A stretch of 64,000 nucleotides of DNA from an uncultured Eubacteriales bacterium (GTDB lineage Bacteria; Bacillota; Clostridia; Oscillospirales; Oscillospiraceae). The notes under the pieces are model-generated. The model searched no databases. It was not told where the DNA came from and was given only the letters and a program-made list of their open reading frames with translations. Every line of letters starts with the position of its first letter. Position 1 is the first letter of the stretch. Of this stretch, positions 43,159 through 52,245 are shown piece by piece. Position numbers and translations under genes: made by a program. The stretch covers positions 5,453 to 69,452 of the forward strand of contig UQQF01000007.1 of the NCBI GenBank assembly GCA_900543085.1. Reading direction: 5' to 3'.

Positions 43159-45532
43159 CCGCCGCAAGCGGCGCGAGGTGCGCGCGTCCATCGCCGCCGC
43201 CAAGCGTCCCGCCACCGTGCTCTCCGCGCAGGACAGCATCCCGTTCGAGAGGATGTTCCCGGACGGCATCTGCCGCGTGGAGGGCAAATTCTACAGCAAG
43301 ACAATACAATTTCAGGACATCAACTACCAACTGAGCCAAAACGAGGACAAGGACGCCATCTTCGACGGTTGGTGCGATTTTCTCAACTATTTTGACGCTT
43401 CTGTACGCTTTCAGTTCTCTTTCGTGAACTCAGCTGCCAGCAAGGAAACCTACCGCGACCGCATCGCCATACCCCTGCGCGGCGACGAGGACGACAGCTT
43501 ACGCGCTGAGTATTCGCGGATGCTGCAAGACCAGCTTGAGCGCGGTAACAATGGCCTCATCAAGAACAAATACCTGACGTTCGGCATCAAGGCCGACGGG
43601 TACAAGACTGCAAAGCCGCGTTTGGAGCGCCTTGAGACGGACATCCTAAACAACTTTAGGAAGCTCGGCGTGAAAGCTGAACCGCTGGACGGACGCGCGA
43701 GGCTCGCGCTGATGCAAGGCATCTTCCACATCGACGGGCAGGAGCAGTTCAAGTTTGACTGGAAGCTGCTCGCGCCCAGTGGCTTGAGCGTCAAGGACTT
43801 CATTGCGCCAAGCTCGTTCGAGTTTGCATCGAGTAAGCATTTCAAGATGGGCGCGAAGTTTGGCGCGGTGTCGTTCCTGAACATCCTCGCACCCGAGCTG
43901 AACGACCGCCTGCTCGCGGATTTGCTGGACATGGACAGCTCGCTAGTTGTGTCGATGCACGTCAAGGCGCTCGACCAGCTCAACGCCATCAAGACCGTCA
44001 AGCGCAAGCTGACGGAATTGAATGCGACGAAGATACAAGAGCAGAAAAAGGCCGTGAGAAGCGGATACGACATGGACATACTTCCGAGCGACCTCGCTAC
44101 TTACGGCGCGGAAGCGCAAAAACTGCTTCAAGAGCTGCAATCTCGCAATGAGCGTATGTTCCTGCTCACGTTCATGGTGGTGAACACCGCAGGCTCACTC
44201 AAGGCTCTCAACAACACTGTGCTCCAAGCCAAGGGTATCGCGCAGAAGCACAACTGCCAGCTCGTGTCACTGGACTTCCAGCAGGAGGACGGCCTCATGT
44301 CCGCGCTCCCGCTGGCGCTCAACCGCATAGAGATTCAGCGAGGCTTGACCACATCGAGCCTCGCTATTTTTGTGCCGTTCACCACGCAGGAGCTGTTCCA
44401 ACGTGAAAGCGGGGCGCTCTACTGCGGCACGAATGCCCTCAGCGGCAATCTCATCATGGTTGACCGCCTGATGCAAAAGAATCCAAACGGCCTCATACTC
44501 GGCACCCCCGGCAGCGGCAAGAGCTTCACCGCGAAGCGCGAGATGATTGCCGTATACCTGCTCACGGACAATGACATCATCGTCTGCGATCCCGAAGCCG
44601 AGTATTGGCCACTCGTCAAAAGATTGCATGGGCAGGTCATAAAGATTTCGCCTACAAGCAAGCAATACGTCAATCCCATGGATTTGAGCCTGGACTACTC
44701 CGACGAAGATAACCCGCTAAGCCTCAAGGTGGACTTTATCCTCTCCTTCTGCGACATCGTGGTCGGCTCAAAAGAGGGCTTGAAGCCCGTGGAAAAAACC
44801 ATCATTGACCGCTGTGTCCGTATGGTCTACCGCGACTACCTCGCCGACCCGAAGCCCGAGAATATGCCCATTCTGCAGGACCTCTACAACTGCCTCCGCG
44901 CGCAGGACGAGAAAGAAGCTCAGTTCCTCGCCACGGCGCTGGAAATTTACGTCACCGGCAGCTTAAACGTGTTCAATCACAGGACGAACGTGGATATAGC
45001 CAACCGCGTGGTCTGCTACGACATCAAGGAATTGGGTAAGCAGCTCAAACAGCTCGGGATGCTGGTCGTACAGGACCAGGTGTGGAACAGGGTTACTCGA
45101 AACCGCGAAGCCGGCAAGACCACCCGTTACTACGTCGATGAGTTCCACCTGCTTCTCAGGGGCGAGCTGGCCGCGTGGAGCGTGGAGATATGGAAACGTT
45201 TCAGAAAATGGGGCGGCGTGCCTACAGGTGTCACGCAAAATGTAAAAGACCTTTTGGCCTCGCCAGAGGTCGAGAACATCCTGGAAAACTCGGATTACAT
45301 CTGTATGCTCAACCAGGCCCCGGGCGACCGGCAGATTCTCGCGCAGAAGCTCAACATCTCGCCGCACCAGCTTTCGTATGTGACGCAGGCCAATGAGGGC
45401 GAGGGGCTGTTGTTCTACGGCAACGTGATCGTGCCGTTCGTGGATAGGTTCCCGAAGGATACCGAGATGTACAAAATGATGACTACTAAATTTTCAGATC
45501 TGAAAAACGACAAAGGAGATTATGCAGCATGA
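43136..45532 (+). CDS. VirB4-like conjugation ATPase
   Basis: A ~798-residue T4SS ATPase that powers assembly and transfer. The N-terminal CagE/TrbE-like domain (to ~400) has FYSKTIQFQDINYQLSQNEDKDAIFDGWCDFLNYFD; the ATPase domain has Walker A GTPGSGKS (~456-463) and Walker B RYYVDEFHLLL, with TGVTQNVKDLL. ATA 43136 gives ESFAKLNRRKRREVRAS, a basic start that fits, behind AGGGAGG but only 3 bases away; GTG 43178 is the alternative but has no site. The start is uncertain. The stop overlaps the BRO gene by 4 bases. Confidence 0.9.
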   Translation: MESFAKLNRRKRREVRASIAAAKRPATVLSAQDSIPFERMFPDGICRVEGKFYSKTIQFQDINYQLSQNEDKDAIFDGWCDFLNYFDASVRFQFSFVNSAASKETYRDRIAIPLRGDEDDSLRAEYSRMLQDQLERGNNGLIKNKYLTFGIKADGYKTAKPRLERLETDILNNFRKLGVKAEPLDGRARLALMQGIFHIDGQEQFKFDWKLLAPSGLSVKDFIAPSSFEFASSKHFKMGAKFGAVSFLNILAPELNDRLLADLLDMDSSLVVSMHVKALDQLNAIKTVKRKLTELNATKIQEQKKAVRSGYDMDILPSDLATYGAEAQKLLQELQSRNERMFLLTFMVVNTAGSLKALNNTVLQAKGIAQKHNCQLVSLDFQQEDGLMSALPLALNRIEIQRGLTTSSLAIFVPFTTQELFQRESGALYCGTNALSGNLIMVDRLMQKNPNGLILGTPGSGKSFTAKREMIAVYLLTDNDIIVCDPEAEYWPLVKRLHGQVIKISPTSKQYVNPMDLSLDYSDEDNPLSLKVDFILSFCDIVVGSKEGLKPVEKTIIDRCVRMVYRDYLADPKPENMPILQDLYNCLRAQDEKEAQFLATALEIYVTGSLNVFNHRTNVDIANRVVCYDIKELGKQLKQLGMLVVQDQVWNRVTRNREAGKTTRYYVDEFHLLLRGELAAWSVEIWKRFRKWGGVPTGVTQNVKDLLASPEVENILENSDYICMLNQAPGDRQILAQKLNISPHQLSYVTQANEGEGLLFYGNVIVPFVDRFPKDTEMYKMMTTKFSDLKNDKGDYAA

Positions 45533-46398
45533 CAACTAACATTGAGATTTTCAACAACGAGGAATTCGGAGAGGTTAGAGCCATCGTTATCAACGGTGAG
45601 CCTTGGTTCGTGGGCAGAGATGTGGCCGAATCGCTGGGATACGCGAATACGAAAGACGCCTTAATAACGCATACAGACCCGGAAGATAGGCAGATTTTGA
45701 AAAGGTCAGCTGAGGCTACCTTTGAAATTCCGAACCGTGGGCTCACGATTGTGAACGAATCCGGGCTTTATTCGCTAATTTTGTCCTGCCAGCTACCGAA
45801 AGGCAAACGCTTCAAAAAGTGGATTACCTCGGAGGTGCTGCCCTCACTGCGCAAGAACGGCATCTACGTCACCGTTCCACTTATGAGGCAGATAGCCAAA
45901 AATCCGAACTATCTCTATGCGCTCTGGGACACGCTTGAACAGCAGAATTCACTGCTGGATTCTCAGACTGAAGTAATATCTGAACAGCAGGAGAAAATTG
46001 CGGAGAAAGACGAGCGCATCGAACGTCAGGAAAACCTCATTATGGATATGAGCCACGTTGTTTTCATGCAGGATGTGGAGATTGAGGAGAAGGACGAGAT
46101 TATTGGCAACATGAGCTGGAAGGCCGAGTATTACGACAAGCATGTGGAGGCCGGTGATGGCGTGCCCATACGTGTGCTTGCCAAGCAGCTCGAAATATCT
46201 GAAAAGTATCTCGTATCAATGCTCATAGGGTGTCGTTTCCTATACCGCTGCGGCGGTCATCTTCTGCCGTATGCGGACAGGCGTTGTGCCGGGATGTTCA
46301 AGGTCAGGGAGAGTGAGACACTGGTCACGCCGAAGGGCAAGGACAAAATTTTCAAGGTCGTTGAGGCGCTGAGGTTTGAGCAGGAAACTGCGGTCTGA
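45529..46398 (+). CDS. BRO-N/KilA-C antirepressor protein
   Basis: A 289-residue phage-type antirepressor. The BRO-N domain (1-~110) has EVRAIVINGEPWFVGRDVAESLGYANTKDAL and SGLYSLILSCQLPKGKRFKKWITSEVLPSLRKNG. A coiled coil (~130-195) leads to a KilA-C/ANT-like DNA-binding end (GVPIRVLAKQLEISEKYLVSMLIG). Such proteins relieve repression or tie expression to other phages or plasmids. It is placed in the conjugation operon, coupled to VirB4 (ATGA) and overlapping the NlpC/P60 gene, so it is cotranscribed with transfer genes. AAGGAG precedes ATG 45529. Confidence 0.9.
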   Translation: MTTNIEIFNNEEFGEVRAIVINGEPWFVGRDVAESLGYANTKDALITHTDPEDRQILKRSAEATFEIPNRGLTIVNESGLYSLILSCQLPKGKRFKKWITSEVLPSLRKNGIYVTVPLMRQIAKNPNYLYALWDTLEQQNSLLDSQTEVISEQQEKIAEKDERIERQENLIMDMSHVVFMQDVEIEEKDEIIGNMSWKAEYYDKHVEAGDGVPIRVLAKQLEISEKYLVSMLIGCRFLYRCGGHLLPYADRRCAGMFKVRESETLVTPKGKDKIFKVVEALRFEQETAV

Positions 46399-47737
46399 GC
46401 CTCAAAAGCAGCGCTTGTCCTCTAAGCTCACGGAGCTGCCGAGCGCCGCCGCGCACAAAGAGGCGGCGCAGTACGAGGAGGACAACGTTGGCGTCGAGGC
46501 CACTAACCGCGTGACTGAGGCCGCCGAGGGCGTTATGCGCTACGCCGCCAAGCTCTCGGCGCGGCCCCGGCGCGAGGTGAAAACTGAGCCGCAGGGTGTG
46601 AAACAACAGCAGAAGCGCGGCATCAAGGACGCTTACGCCAAGGCGCGGCGCGGCAAGTCTACGGCTACGGCAACCGCAAAGAGCGCAAAAAAGGCCGCGG
46701 AAAAAGAGCGCAAGACTGAGCGTTTCATCGTGAGACATAGAAAGGGCATCAGCATCGCCGTTGCCCTTTTGCTCGTTGTGGCGTTCTTCCTCAACGCACT
46801 CACATCATGTTCTGTGCTTGTCGAGGGCGGTCTAAGCGGCGTTGGGCTCACGACTTATCCATGCGCCGACGAGGACTTGAAGGGTGCAGAGTCGGCTTAC
46901 GTTGCGATGGAGGCCGAGTTGCAGGAATATTTGGACACCTACGAAGCCACGCACGACTACGACGAGTACATCTTTGACCTCGACGAGATAAGCCACGACC
47001 CGTATGTGCTTCTGTCGCTCTTAACCGCGCTCAAGGGCAGCGAGTGGACGCTCGACGACGTGCAATCTGACCTTGAAATGCTGTTCGAGCGCCAATATAT
47101 CTTGACCGAGGACGTGACCACTGAAACGCGCTACGACGAGAACGGCGAGGCTTACGAGTACACCACCGTGACCGTCACGCTCGAAAACTTCGACTTATCG
47201 CATCTGCCGGTCTATCTGCTCACCGAGGACAAGCTGTCTATGTACTCGCTCTACATGGCGACGCTGGGCAACCGGCCCGACCTGTTCCCCGGCTACGCGC
47301 CGAGCACCGACGCCGGAACGGACTACGAGATACCGCCCGAGGCGCTGGAGGACGAGCAGTTCGCAGCGATGATGGAGGAAGCGGAAAAGTACATAGGCTT
47401 CCCGTATGTATGGGGCGGCTCAAATCCATCCACGTCCTTCGACTGCTCCGGCTTCGTCTCGTGGGTGGTCAACAACTGCGGTGTCGGCTGGAACATCGGC
47501 AGGCTCACGGCGCAGGGCCTGTACAATATCTGTACGCCGGTGAGCGAGGCTGAGGCCAAGCCCGGCGACCTGGTATTTTTCGAGTACACCTATGAGGGGC
47601 CTTGGATTACCCATGTCGGCATCTATGTTGGCGAGGGGTACATGATTCACGCCGGGTCGCCAATCGGCTATCTGAAATTTATGGATTCGTACTACAGCGA
47701 TAATTTTGTAGGCTTTGGGCGGTTTCCAGCCGCCTGA
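46376..47737 (+). CDS. NlpC/P60 peptidoglycan endopeptidase of the transfer module (CD1107-like)
   Basis: A 453-residue membrane-anchored cell-wall hydrolase that opens peptidoglycan for the transfer apparatus. A long basic cytoplasmic part (1-~120), one membrane segment (~127-145, ISIAVALLLVVAFFLNALTSC), a family extracellular linker, and a C-terminal NlpC/P60 domain. YVWGGSNPSTSFDCSGFV gives catalytic C357; ITHVGIYVG gives H413; MIHAGSP the third residue. TTG 46376 follows GAGG by 9 bases and overlaps the BRO gene by 23. It may be a fusion with a lost lysozyme-like domain; none is seen. Confidence 0.9.
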   Translation: MSRKLRSEPQKQRLSSKLTELPSAAAHKEAAQYEEDNVGVEATNRVTEAAEGVMRYAAKLSARPRREVKTEPQGVKQQQKRGIKDAYAKARRGKSTATATAKSAKKAAEKERKTERFIVRHRKGISIAVALLLVVAFFLNALTSCSVLVEGGLSGVGLTTYPCADEDLKGAESAYVAMEAELQEYLDTYEATHDYDEYIFDLDEISHDPYVLLSLLTALKGSEWTLDDVQSDLEMLFERQYILTEDVTTETRYDENGEAYEYTTVTVTLENFDLSHLPVYLLTEDKLSMYSLYMATLGNRPDLFPGYAPSTDAGTDYEIPPEALEDEQFAAMMEEAEKYIGFPYVWGGSNPSTSFDCSGFVSWVVNNCGVGWNIGRLTAQGLYNICTPVSEAEAKPGDLVFFEYTYEGPWITHVGIYVGEGYMIHAGSPIGYLKFMDSYYSDNFVGFGRFPAA

Positions 47738-47756
47738 GGCCGGAAAGGAGTATTAT

Positions 47757-47957
47757 TTGGACGCAAGAATACCTAAAATGCGCGCCGAGGCTGCGAGGCT
47801 GAAAGCACGCATAGACAACCTGACCGCGCGTTACACGGCAATGGTGGACAAGATTACGGAGCGTGAAAACCTTGAAATAGTGGGGCTCGTGCGCGCGGAA
47901 CACATAAGCATAGAGCAGCTCGCGGCGCTCATAAAAGGTGGTGAAACCGATGCGTAA
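47757..47957 (+). CDS. DUF4315 small coiled-coil protein
   Basis: A 66-residue protein (DARIPKMRAEAARLKARIDNLTARYTAMVDKITERENLEIVGLVRAEHIS) of the DUF4315 family, found only in this type of conjugative element. It is almost wholly helical. The start is TTG 47757 with AAGGAG 6 bases upstream; reading from 47715 includes the leader. It overlaps the DUF4366 gene by 8 bases. Confidence 0.85.
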   Translation: MDARIPKMRAEAARLKARIDNLTARYTAMVDKITERENLEIVGLVRAEHISIEQLAALIKGGETDA

Positions 47958-48672
47958 GTTCGCGCCCATGCTTTGCGCTGCCGCGCTGACGTTGAGCCTT
48001 GCCGTGCCTGCGGGTGCGTATTACGCATCGAACGAGGACGGTGCGAACGAGCCGGGCGGCCCCATCACGAGCGTCGCCGTGACCACTGAACCGGTTGCTG
48101 AACCGGCTCTGCCTTCGCTCGGCGGCTTGACGCCCGACGGCAACCTCGCCCTCATCGACGACATCCTCGGCGGGGCGTACTATTCAAGCGAAGAGGTCGG
48201 CGACAGCCAGATGCAGTTCGTCACGGTCGAAAGCAAGAACGGAAATACGTTCTATCTCGTTATTGACCACGCTACCGGTGACGTGTATTTCCTCAATCTC
48301 GTGGACGAAGCTGACCTGCTCGCACTGCTGGAGGACGAGGGCTACGAGGTAGAGTGCGACTGTGAAACGCGCTGTGTTCCCGGCGAGGTCAATACCGACT
48401 GCCCGATCTGCCGCACCGACCTCAACGAGTGCGTTGGCGAAGAACCGGAGCCGACGCCAGCGCCAACAGTGGCTCCCATGACTGAGCAAGTACCGGAGGA
48501 AAGCGGAAACTTCAACGCCGCCTCGCTGCTGCCCATCGCGCTCATTGTCGTCCTCGGCGCGGGCGGCGCGTACTACTTCCTGCGCGTCCGCAAGCGTAAG
48601 CCCGACACCAGCGGCAGCACCGACCTCGACGACTATGCCTTCCCTGATGATGACGAGGATGAGGTCAAGTAA
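47950..48672 (+). CDS. DUF4366 surface-exposed membrane protein
   Basis: A 240-residue DUF4366 protein found after DUF4315 in Tn1549-like elements. It has a signal peptide (RKFAPMLCAAALTLSLAVPAGAYY), an extracellular domain with FVTVESKNGNTFYLVIDHATGDVYFLNLVDEADLLALLEDE, a Cys-rich segment (CDCETRCVPGEVNTDCPICRTDLNEC), a Pro/Thr stretch, a C-terminal membrane helix and a short acidic cytoplasmic tail (type I). ATG 47950 follows AAAGGTGG by 7 bases. Function is unknown; it may be a mating-surface component. Confidence 0.88.
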   Translation: MRKFAPMLCAAALTLSLAVPAGAYYASNEDGANEPGGPITSVAVTTEPVAEPALPSLGGLTPDGNLALIDDILGGAYYSSEEVGDSQMQFVTVESKNGNTFYLVIDHATGDVYFLNLVDEADLLALLEDEGYEVECDCETRCVPGEVNTDCPICRTDLNECVGEEPEPTPAPTVAPMTEQVPEESGNFNAASLLPIALIVVLGAGGAYYFLRVRKRKPDTSGSTDLDDYAFPDDDEDEVK

Positions 48673-48857
48673 TGCGTTATCGTTTCACCAACAGCCCGTT
48701 TGAAAAGCTCATGACCCGCATCCCGACTGCACCCAAGCCAGACCCGCCGCCAAAGCCGCCCGAAGGCCACTTCTGCTACGGTTGTGCCAGACACGGCCTC
48801 GGCTGCGTCCAGCCATGTTACAGGGACGCGATGCAAAACGACAAAACCTCTCGTTGA
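48672..48857 (+). CDS. Small Cys-rich element protein
   Basis: A 61-residue protein, RYRFTNSPFEKLMTRIP, with four cysteines late in the chain (HFCYGCARHGLGCVQPCYR) that could bind a metal. It follows DUF4366 with a one-base overlap (TAATG), as in related elements where it is annotated only as hypothetical. The -35 of the following promoter lies within its last codons. Confidence 0.75.
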   Translation: MRYRFTNSPFEKLMTRIPTAPKPDPPPKPPEGHFCYGCARHGLGCVQPCYRDAMQNDKTSR

Positions 48858-48882
48858 CATCATACCGGTACACCGGTATGAT
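48854..48882 (+). promoter_or_regulatory. Consensus promoter with palindromic operator
   Basis: -35 TTGACA (48854-48859), 17-bp spacer, -10 TATGAT (48877-48882). The spacer is nearly filled by CATACCGGTACACCGGTATG (48861-48880), a perfect 9-bp inverted repeat with a 2-bp centre that overlaps the -10. Confidence 0.88.
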
Positions 48883-48903
48883 GCTCTCGAGGAGGCGAGA
48901 AAC

Positions 48904-49470
48904 ATGACGTTGAAAGAGCAGATAGCAAACCACGGCACGACCATGTACAGGCTCGCCAAGGACAGCGGCGTTCCATACTCCACCATTAACGACATCTGCA
49001 CGGGCAAGTCCCGCATAGAAAACGCCAGCGCGGGGACTGTGTACAAACTCGCAAAGGCTCTTGGAATCACGGCTGACGAGCTTATTGCACCGAGCTTCGA
49101 GCGTCCGGCATTTGGTATCTTCAAGGGCAACGTGTGCCACGCGCTCAAAGAGCAAGGCGACATACAGTTCATCATCCGGACGCTTGAAAGCGGCGAGATA
49201 CGCAAACTGTTCAACAAGGGCTGGTACGAGGAGAGCCTCTATCTGCTAGCCATGCTGGACTATGTGAGCCGTGTAAACAACGTCCCTGTTTGCAGCGACT
49301 ATGCGGACATCCGTGCCATGAAGCTGGACAGGACGGTTTACCCGTCGAGCGTACTCATGCTGTCTAAGGTGCTAAAGAGCGAGGAACCTAAGAAAAAGGC
49401 CATGCAGGAGGCCATACCCGAGTTTATGCGATTCAACATAGTGGAGGCTGATGTAAGAAATGTCGTCTGA
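48904..49470 (+). CDS. HTH (XRE-type) regulator of the element
   Basis: A 188-residue protein. The N-terminal 60 residues are a Cro/C1-type HTH: LKEQIANHGTTMYRLAKDSGVPYSTINDICTGKSRI, then VYKLAKALGITADELI. The C-terminal ~110 residues are helical and unassigned (YEESLYLLAMLDYVSRVNNVPVCSDY). GAGGAGG lies 7 bases before ATG 48904. A perfect 20-bp dyad sits in its promoter spacer, so it is likely an autorepressor that could control transfer or the neighbouring toxin-antitoxin pair. Confidence 0.85.
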   Translation: MTLKEQIANHGTTMYRLAKDSGVPYSTINDICTGKSRIENASAGTVYKLAKALGITADELIAPSFERPAFGIFKGNVCHALKEQGDIQFIIRTLESGEIRKLFNKGWYEESLYLLAMLDYVSRVNNVPVCSDYADIRAMKLDRTVYPSSVLMLSKVLKSEEPKKKAMQEAIPEFMRFNIVEADVRNVV

Positions 49471-49513
49471 CCCCTCTATAGTTGCATTTTAGAAGGAAGA
49501 AATAATCCCCCTG

Positions 49514-49553
49514 TTGCATATCTGGCCAAATTATGATAATATAACGCCAGATA
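49514..49553 (+). promoter_or_regulatory. Toxin-antitoxin promoter/operator
   Basis: A TTGCAT -35 (49514-49519) precedes an A/T-rich -10 region (GATAAT 49535-49540 or TAATAT). TATCTGGC (49519-49526) and GCCAGATA (49546-49553) form a perfect 8-bp inverted repeat, as expected for autoregulation by the antitoxin. Confidence 0.7.
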
Positions 49554-49566
49554 GGAGGCTGAGACT

Positions 49567-49836
49567 ATGTTGAATATTCGCCCGGTTTCCGACCTTCGGA
49601 ACAAGTTCACGGAGATAGAAGAAACGGTCAAGCGAGGGCAGCCGGTGTACCTCACCAAAAACGGCTATGGCTCCATGGTCGTGCTGAGCCTTGAGCAGTA
49701 TTCGGCGCTGACCGAGGATGTTGAGGCTCGGCTCGACGAGGCCGACCGCGCCGCCGTAGAGGATCCGCGCCGATATACAGCCGGAGAAGTGTTTGCCCGT
49801 GTGAGGAAGCGTATTGATGGAAACGGGAAAGTATAA
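49567..49836 (+). CDS. Phd/YefM-family antitoxin
   Basis: An 89-residue antitoxin with the Phd/YefM DNA-binding N-terminus: NIRPVSDLRNKFTEIEETVKRGQPVYLTKNGYGSMVVLSLEQYSAL. The C-terminal half (ARLDEADRAAVEDPRRYTAGEVFARVRKRIDG) is the toxin-neutralising helix. TAGGAGG lies before ATG 49567. It overlaps the toxin gene by 20 bases. Its promoter dyad is described separately. Confidence 0.9.
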   Translation: MLNIRPVSDLRNKFTEIEETVKRGQPVYLTKNGYGSMVVLSLEQYSALTEDVEARLDEADRAAVEDPRRYTAGEVFARVRKRIDGNGKV

Positions 49837-50131
49837 GCTGAGCATCCTCCCGCTTTTTGAGGAGGATCTGAACGAGATTGTGGACTACATCGCCCTGCGG
49901 CTTGAGAACCCTATTGCCGCACGAGCGCTCGTTGACGATGTTGAGAAGGCGCTTATTGAGCGCACATACTGCGCAGAAGCCTTTGAGCCGTACCACTCGC
50001 TGCGTGAACGCGAGCTGCCATATTACCGCATCTACGTCCGCAACTACGTCATCTTCTACGTCGTCAAAGGCGACGTGATGGAAGTCCGGCGCATACTGTA
50101 CAGCCGCCGTGATTTGAAAAATTTAATATAA
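49817..50131 (+). CDS. RelE/ParE-family toxin
   Basis: A 104-residue RelE/ParE-superfamily toxin (ILPLFEEDLNEIVDYIALRLENPIAARALVDDVEKALIERTYC, ELPYYRIYVRNYVIFYVVKGDVMEVRRILYSRRDL). RelE members cleave mRNA on ribosomes and ParE members poison gyrase; sequence alone does not decide. ATG 49817 is preceded by GAGGA. A strong terminator follows, so the pair is a self-contained stabilising module within the element. Confidence 0.9.
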   Translation: METGKYKLSILPLFEEDLNEIVDYIALRLENPIAARALVDDVEKALIERTYCAEAFEPYHSLRERELPYYRIYVRNYVIFYVVKGDVMEVRRILYSRRDLKNLI

Positions 50132-50142
50132 CAAACTACACC

Positions 50143-50175
50143 AAGAGGCCAGCGAGAGCTGGCCTCTTTCATTTT
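50143..50175 (+). terminator. Terminator after the toxin gene
   Basis: AAGAGGCCAGC (50143-50153) and GCTGGCCTCTT (50158-50168), loop GAGA, followed by TCATTTT. Confidence 0.85.
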
Positions 50176-50196
50176 ACAGACAAGGAGACGTGACTA

Positions 50197-52242
50197 TTGA
50201 ATACAAAAACGCTCATCATAACCGAGAAGCCCTCTGTGGCCAGCGCCATCTCTGCGGCACTTGGCGCTAATGTTCGCGGCGACGGCTGCATACATGGCGG
50301 CGACCTCATAGTCTCGTGGTGCTATGGACACCTCGTCGAGCTTGCTGTGCCTGCTGCTTACGATGAAAATCTTGGTAAGTGGCGGCGCGAGGATCTGCCC
50401 ATACTGCCGGAACAGTGGAAAACCACCGTCATGCGGGACAAGCGCCAGCAGTTCGAGGTGTTGCGCGGGCTTATGCAGCGTGCGGACGTTGGCGAGGTCG
50501 TCAACGCCTGTGACGCCGGGCGCGAGGGCGAGCTCATATTCCGTCTCGTCTACGAGAAAGCGGGCTGCACCAAGCCCGTGAAGCGCCTGTGGCTCAGCTC
50601 TATGGAGCCCGACGAGATACGCAAAGCGTATGCAAATATGCGCCCGGGCGCTGAGTACGACAACCTCTACGCCGCCGCGCTGTGCCGCGCAAAGGCAGAC
50701 TGGCTCGTTGGTATGAACGCTACGCGGCTTATGTCGCTGGTTTACCATAGGACGCTAAACGTCGGGCGCGTGGTGTCACCTACGCTCTCCATGCTCGTCG
50801 AGCGAAAGCGCGAGATCGAGGAATTCAAACCCGAAACTTTCTACACCGTCGCTGCTAACTGCGGCGGTGTTTTTCTGTCCAGTGAGCGCATCGCGGACAA
50901 GTCCGAAGCCGAGGCGCTCGCAAATGATTGCACTGGCGAGGCGCATATAATCCGCGTGGGTCACGAAAAGTGCAGCAAAAGGGCTCCGGAGCTCTACGAC
51001 CTGACCACGCTCCAGCGCGAGGCCAACCGAGAGCTGGGTTTTACCGCACAGCAGACGCTGGACTACCTCCAGGCGCTGTATGAGAAACGCCTCGTTACAT
51101 ATCCGCGCACAGACAGCCGCTATCTCACCGACAGTATGGCAGCAACGGTGCCAGAGCTGATGAGCGTCGCGGCAAGGCTGCTGGAAGTGGAGGCGCCCGT
51201 GGACATTAACGCAGAACAGGTCTGCGACAGCTCAAAGGTCACCGACCACCACGCCGTTGTACCCACACAGAGCGCCGCGAACGTCAACATCTCCGCACTT
51301 CCCGAAGGAGAGGCGGCAGTGCTGCGGCTTGTCTGCCGCCAACTCCTTTGCGCTGTGTCAGCGCCGTTTATCTACGCCGAAACTACGGTCGAAGCCGAGT
51401 GCGCCGGACACACGTTCAAGGCGCGTGGCAAGACTATCATTGACCTCGGCTGGCGCGTATACAAGGGCGCGCCTGAGTGGACGCCGCTGCCTGAGCTGAA
51501 TGAGGGCGAGAAGATGGCCATCACAACAGCAGTCCTAAAAGAGGGTAAAACCACGCCGCCCGCAGCATATACCGAGGATACGTTGCTTTCGGCTATGGAA
51601 CGTGCCGGTGCGAAAGAGACTCCTGCCGACGCGGAACGCCGCGGGCTCGGCACCCCCGCCACGCGCGCGGCGACCATTGAGAAGCTCGTCAACGGCGGCT
51701 TCGCCGAGCGAGTCAAAGGCAAGCTCGTACCTACAGATACCGGAGCGTCACTCGTGACCGTGCTGCCTGACGCCCTGCGTTCTCCGCTGCTCACTGCCGA
51801 GTGGGAGAGCTGTTTGAAGCAGATAGAGCGTGGCGAGCTGGATGCTGAAACGTTCCTCGCGGACATCGAGCACATGGTCAGCGGACTTGTCTCGGATTAC
51901 ACACCCGTAGCGGAGGCCAGCATCCTGTTCCCGACTGGGCGCACCGTCGTAGGCAAATGCCCGCGCTGTGGTGGTGTTGTGTCCGAGGCAAAGAACGGAT
52001 ACTTCTGCGAGGGTCTGGACTGCAAGTTTGGCCTGTGGCGGGATAACAAGTTCCTCGCCGCCAAGCGTATAAGCCTTACGCGTGCCCTCGCCACTGAGCT
52101 GCTCGAAAAAGGCCGTGTACATCTTGACGAAATCTACTCCCAGCGCATGGACAAATACTACCCCGGCGACCTCATACTCCACGACAACGGCGAGAGGGCG
52201 ACGTATTATCTGAGTTTCCGGGGCGGGAAGGCCAAGGATTAA
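50197..52242 (+). CDS. topB: DNA topoisomerase III
   Basis: A 681-residue type IA topoisomerase common in conjugative elements, likely relaxing or decatenating transferred DNA. The Toprim domain starts at LIITEKPSVASAI with VVNACDAGREGELIFRLVY; VTYPRTDSRYL carries catalytic Y302. One C-terminal zinc finger (CPRCGG...FCEGLDC, ~585-610) is kept. The start is TTG 50197, with AAGGAG 9 bases upstream. Confidence 0.95.
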   Translation: MNTKTLIITEKPSVASAISAALGANVRGDGCIHGGDLIVSWCYGHLVELAVPAAYDENLGKWRREDLPILPEQWKTTVMRDKRQQFEVLRGLMQRADVGEVVNACDAGREGELIFRLVYEKAGCTKPVKRLWLSSMEPDEIRKAYANMRPGAEYDNLYAAALCRAKADWLVGMNATRLMSLVYHRTLNVGRVVSPTLSMLVERKREIEEFKPETFYTVAANCGGVFLSSERIADKSEAEALANDCTGEAHIIRVGHEKCSKRAPELYDLTTLQREANRELGFTAQQTLDYLQALYEKRLVTYPRTDSRYLTDSMAATVPELMSVAARLLEVEAPVDINAEQVCDSSKVTDHHAVVPTQSAANVNISALPEGEAAVLRLVCRQLLCAVSAPFIYAETTVEAECAGHTFKARGKTIIDLGWRVYKGAPEWTPLPELNEGEKMAITTAVLKEGKTTPPAAYTEDTLLSAMERAGAKETPADAERRGLGTPATRAATIEKLVNGGFAERVKGKLVPTDTGASLVTVLPDALRSPLLTAEWESCLKQIERGELDAETFLADIEHMVSGLVSDYTPVAEASILFPTGRTVVGKCPRCGGVVSEAKNGYFCEGLDCKFGLWRDNKFLAAKRISLTRALATELLEKGRVHLDEIYSQRMDKYYPGDLILHDNGERATYYLSFRGGKAKD

Positions 52243-52245
52243 CGG

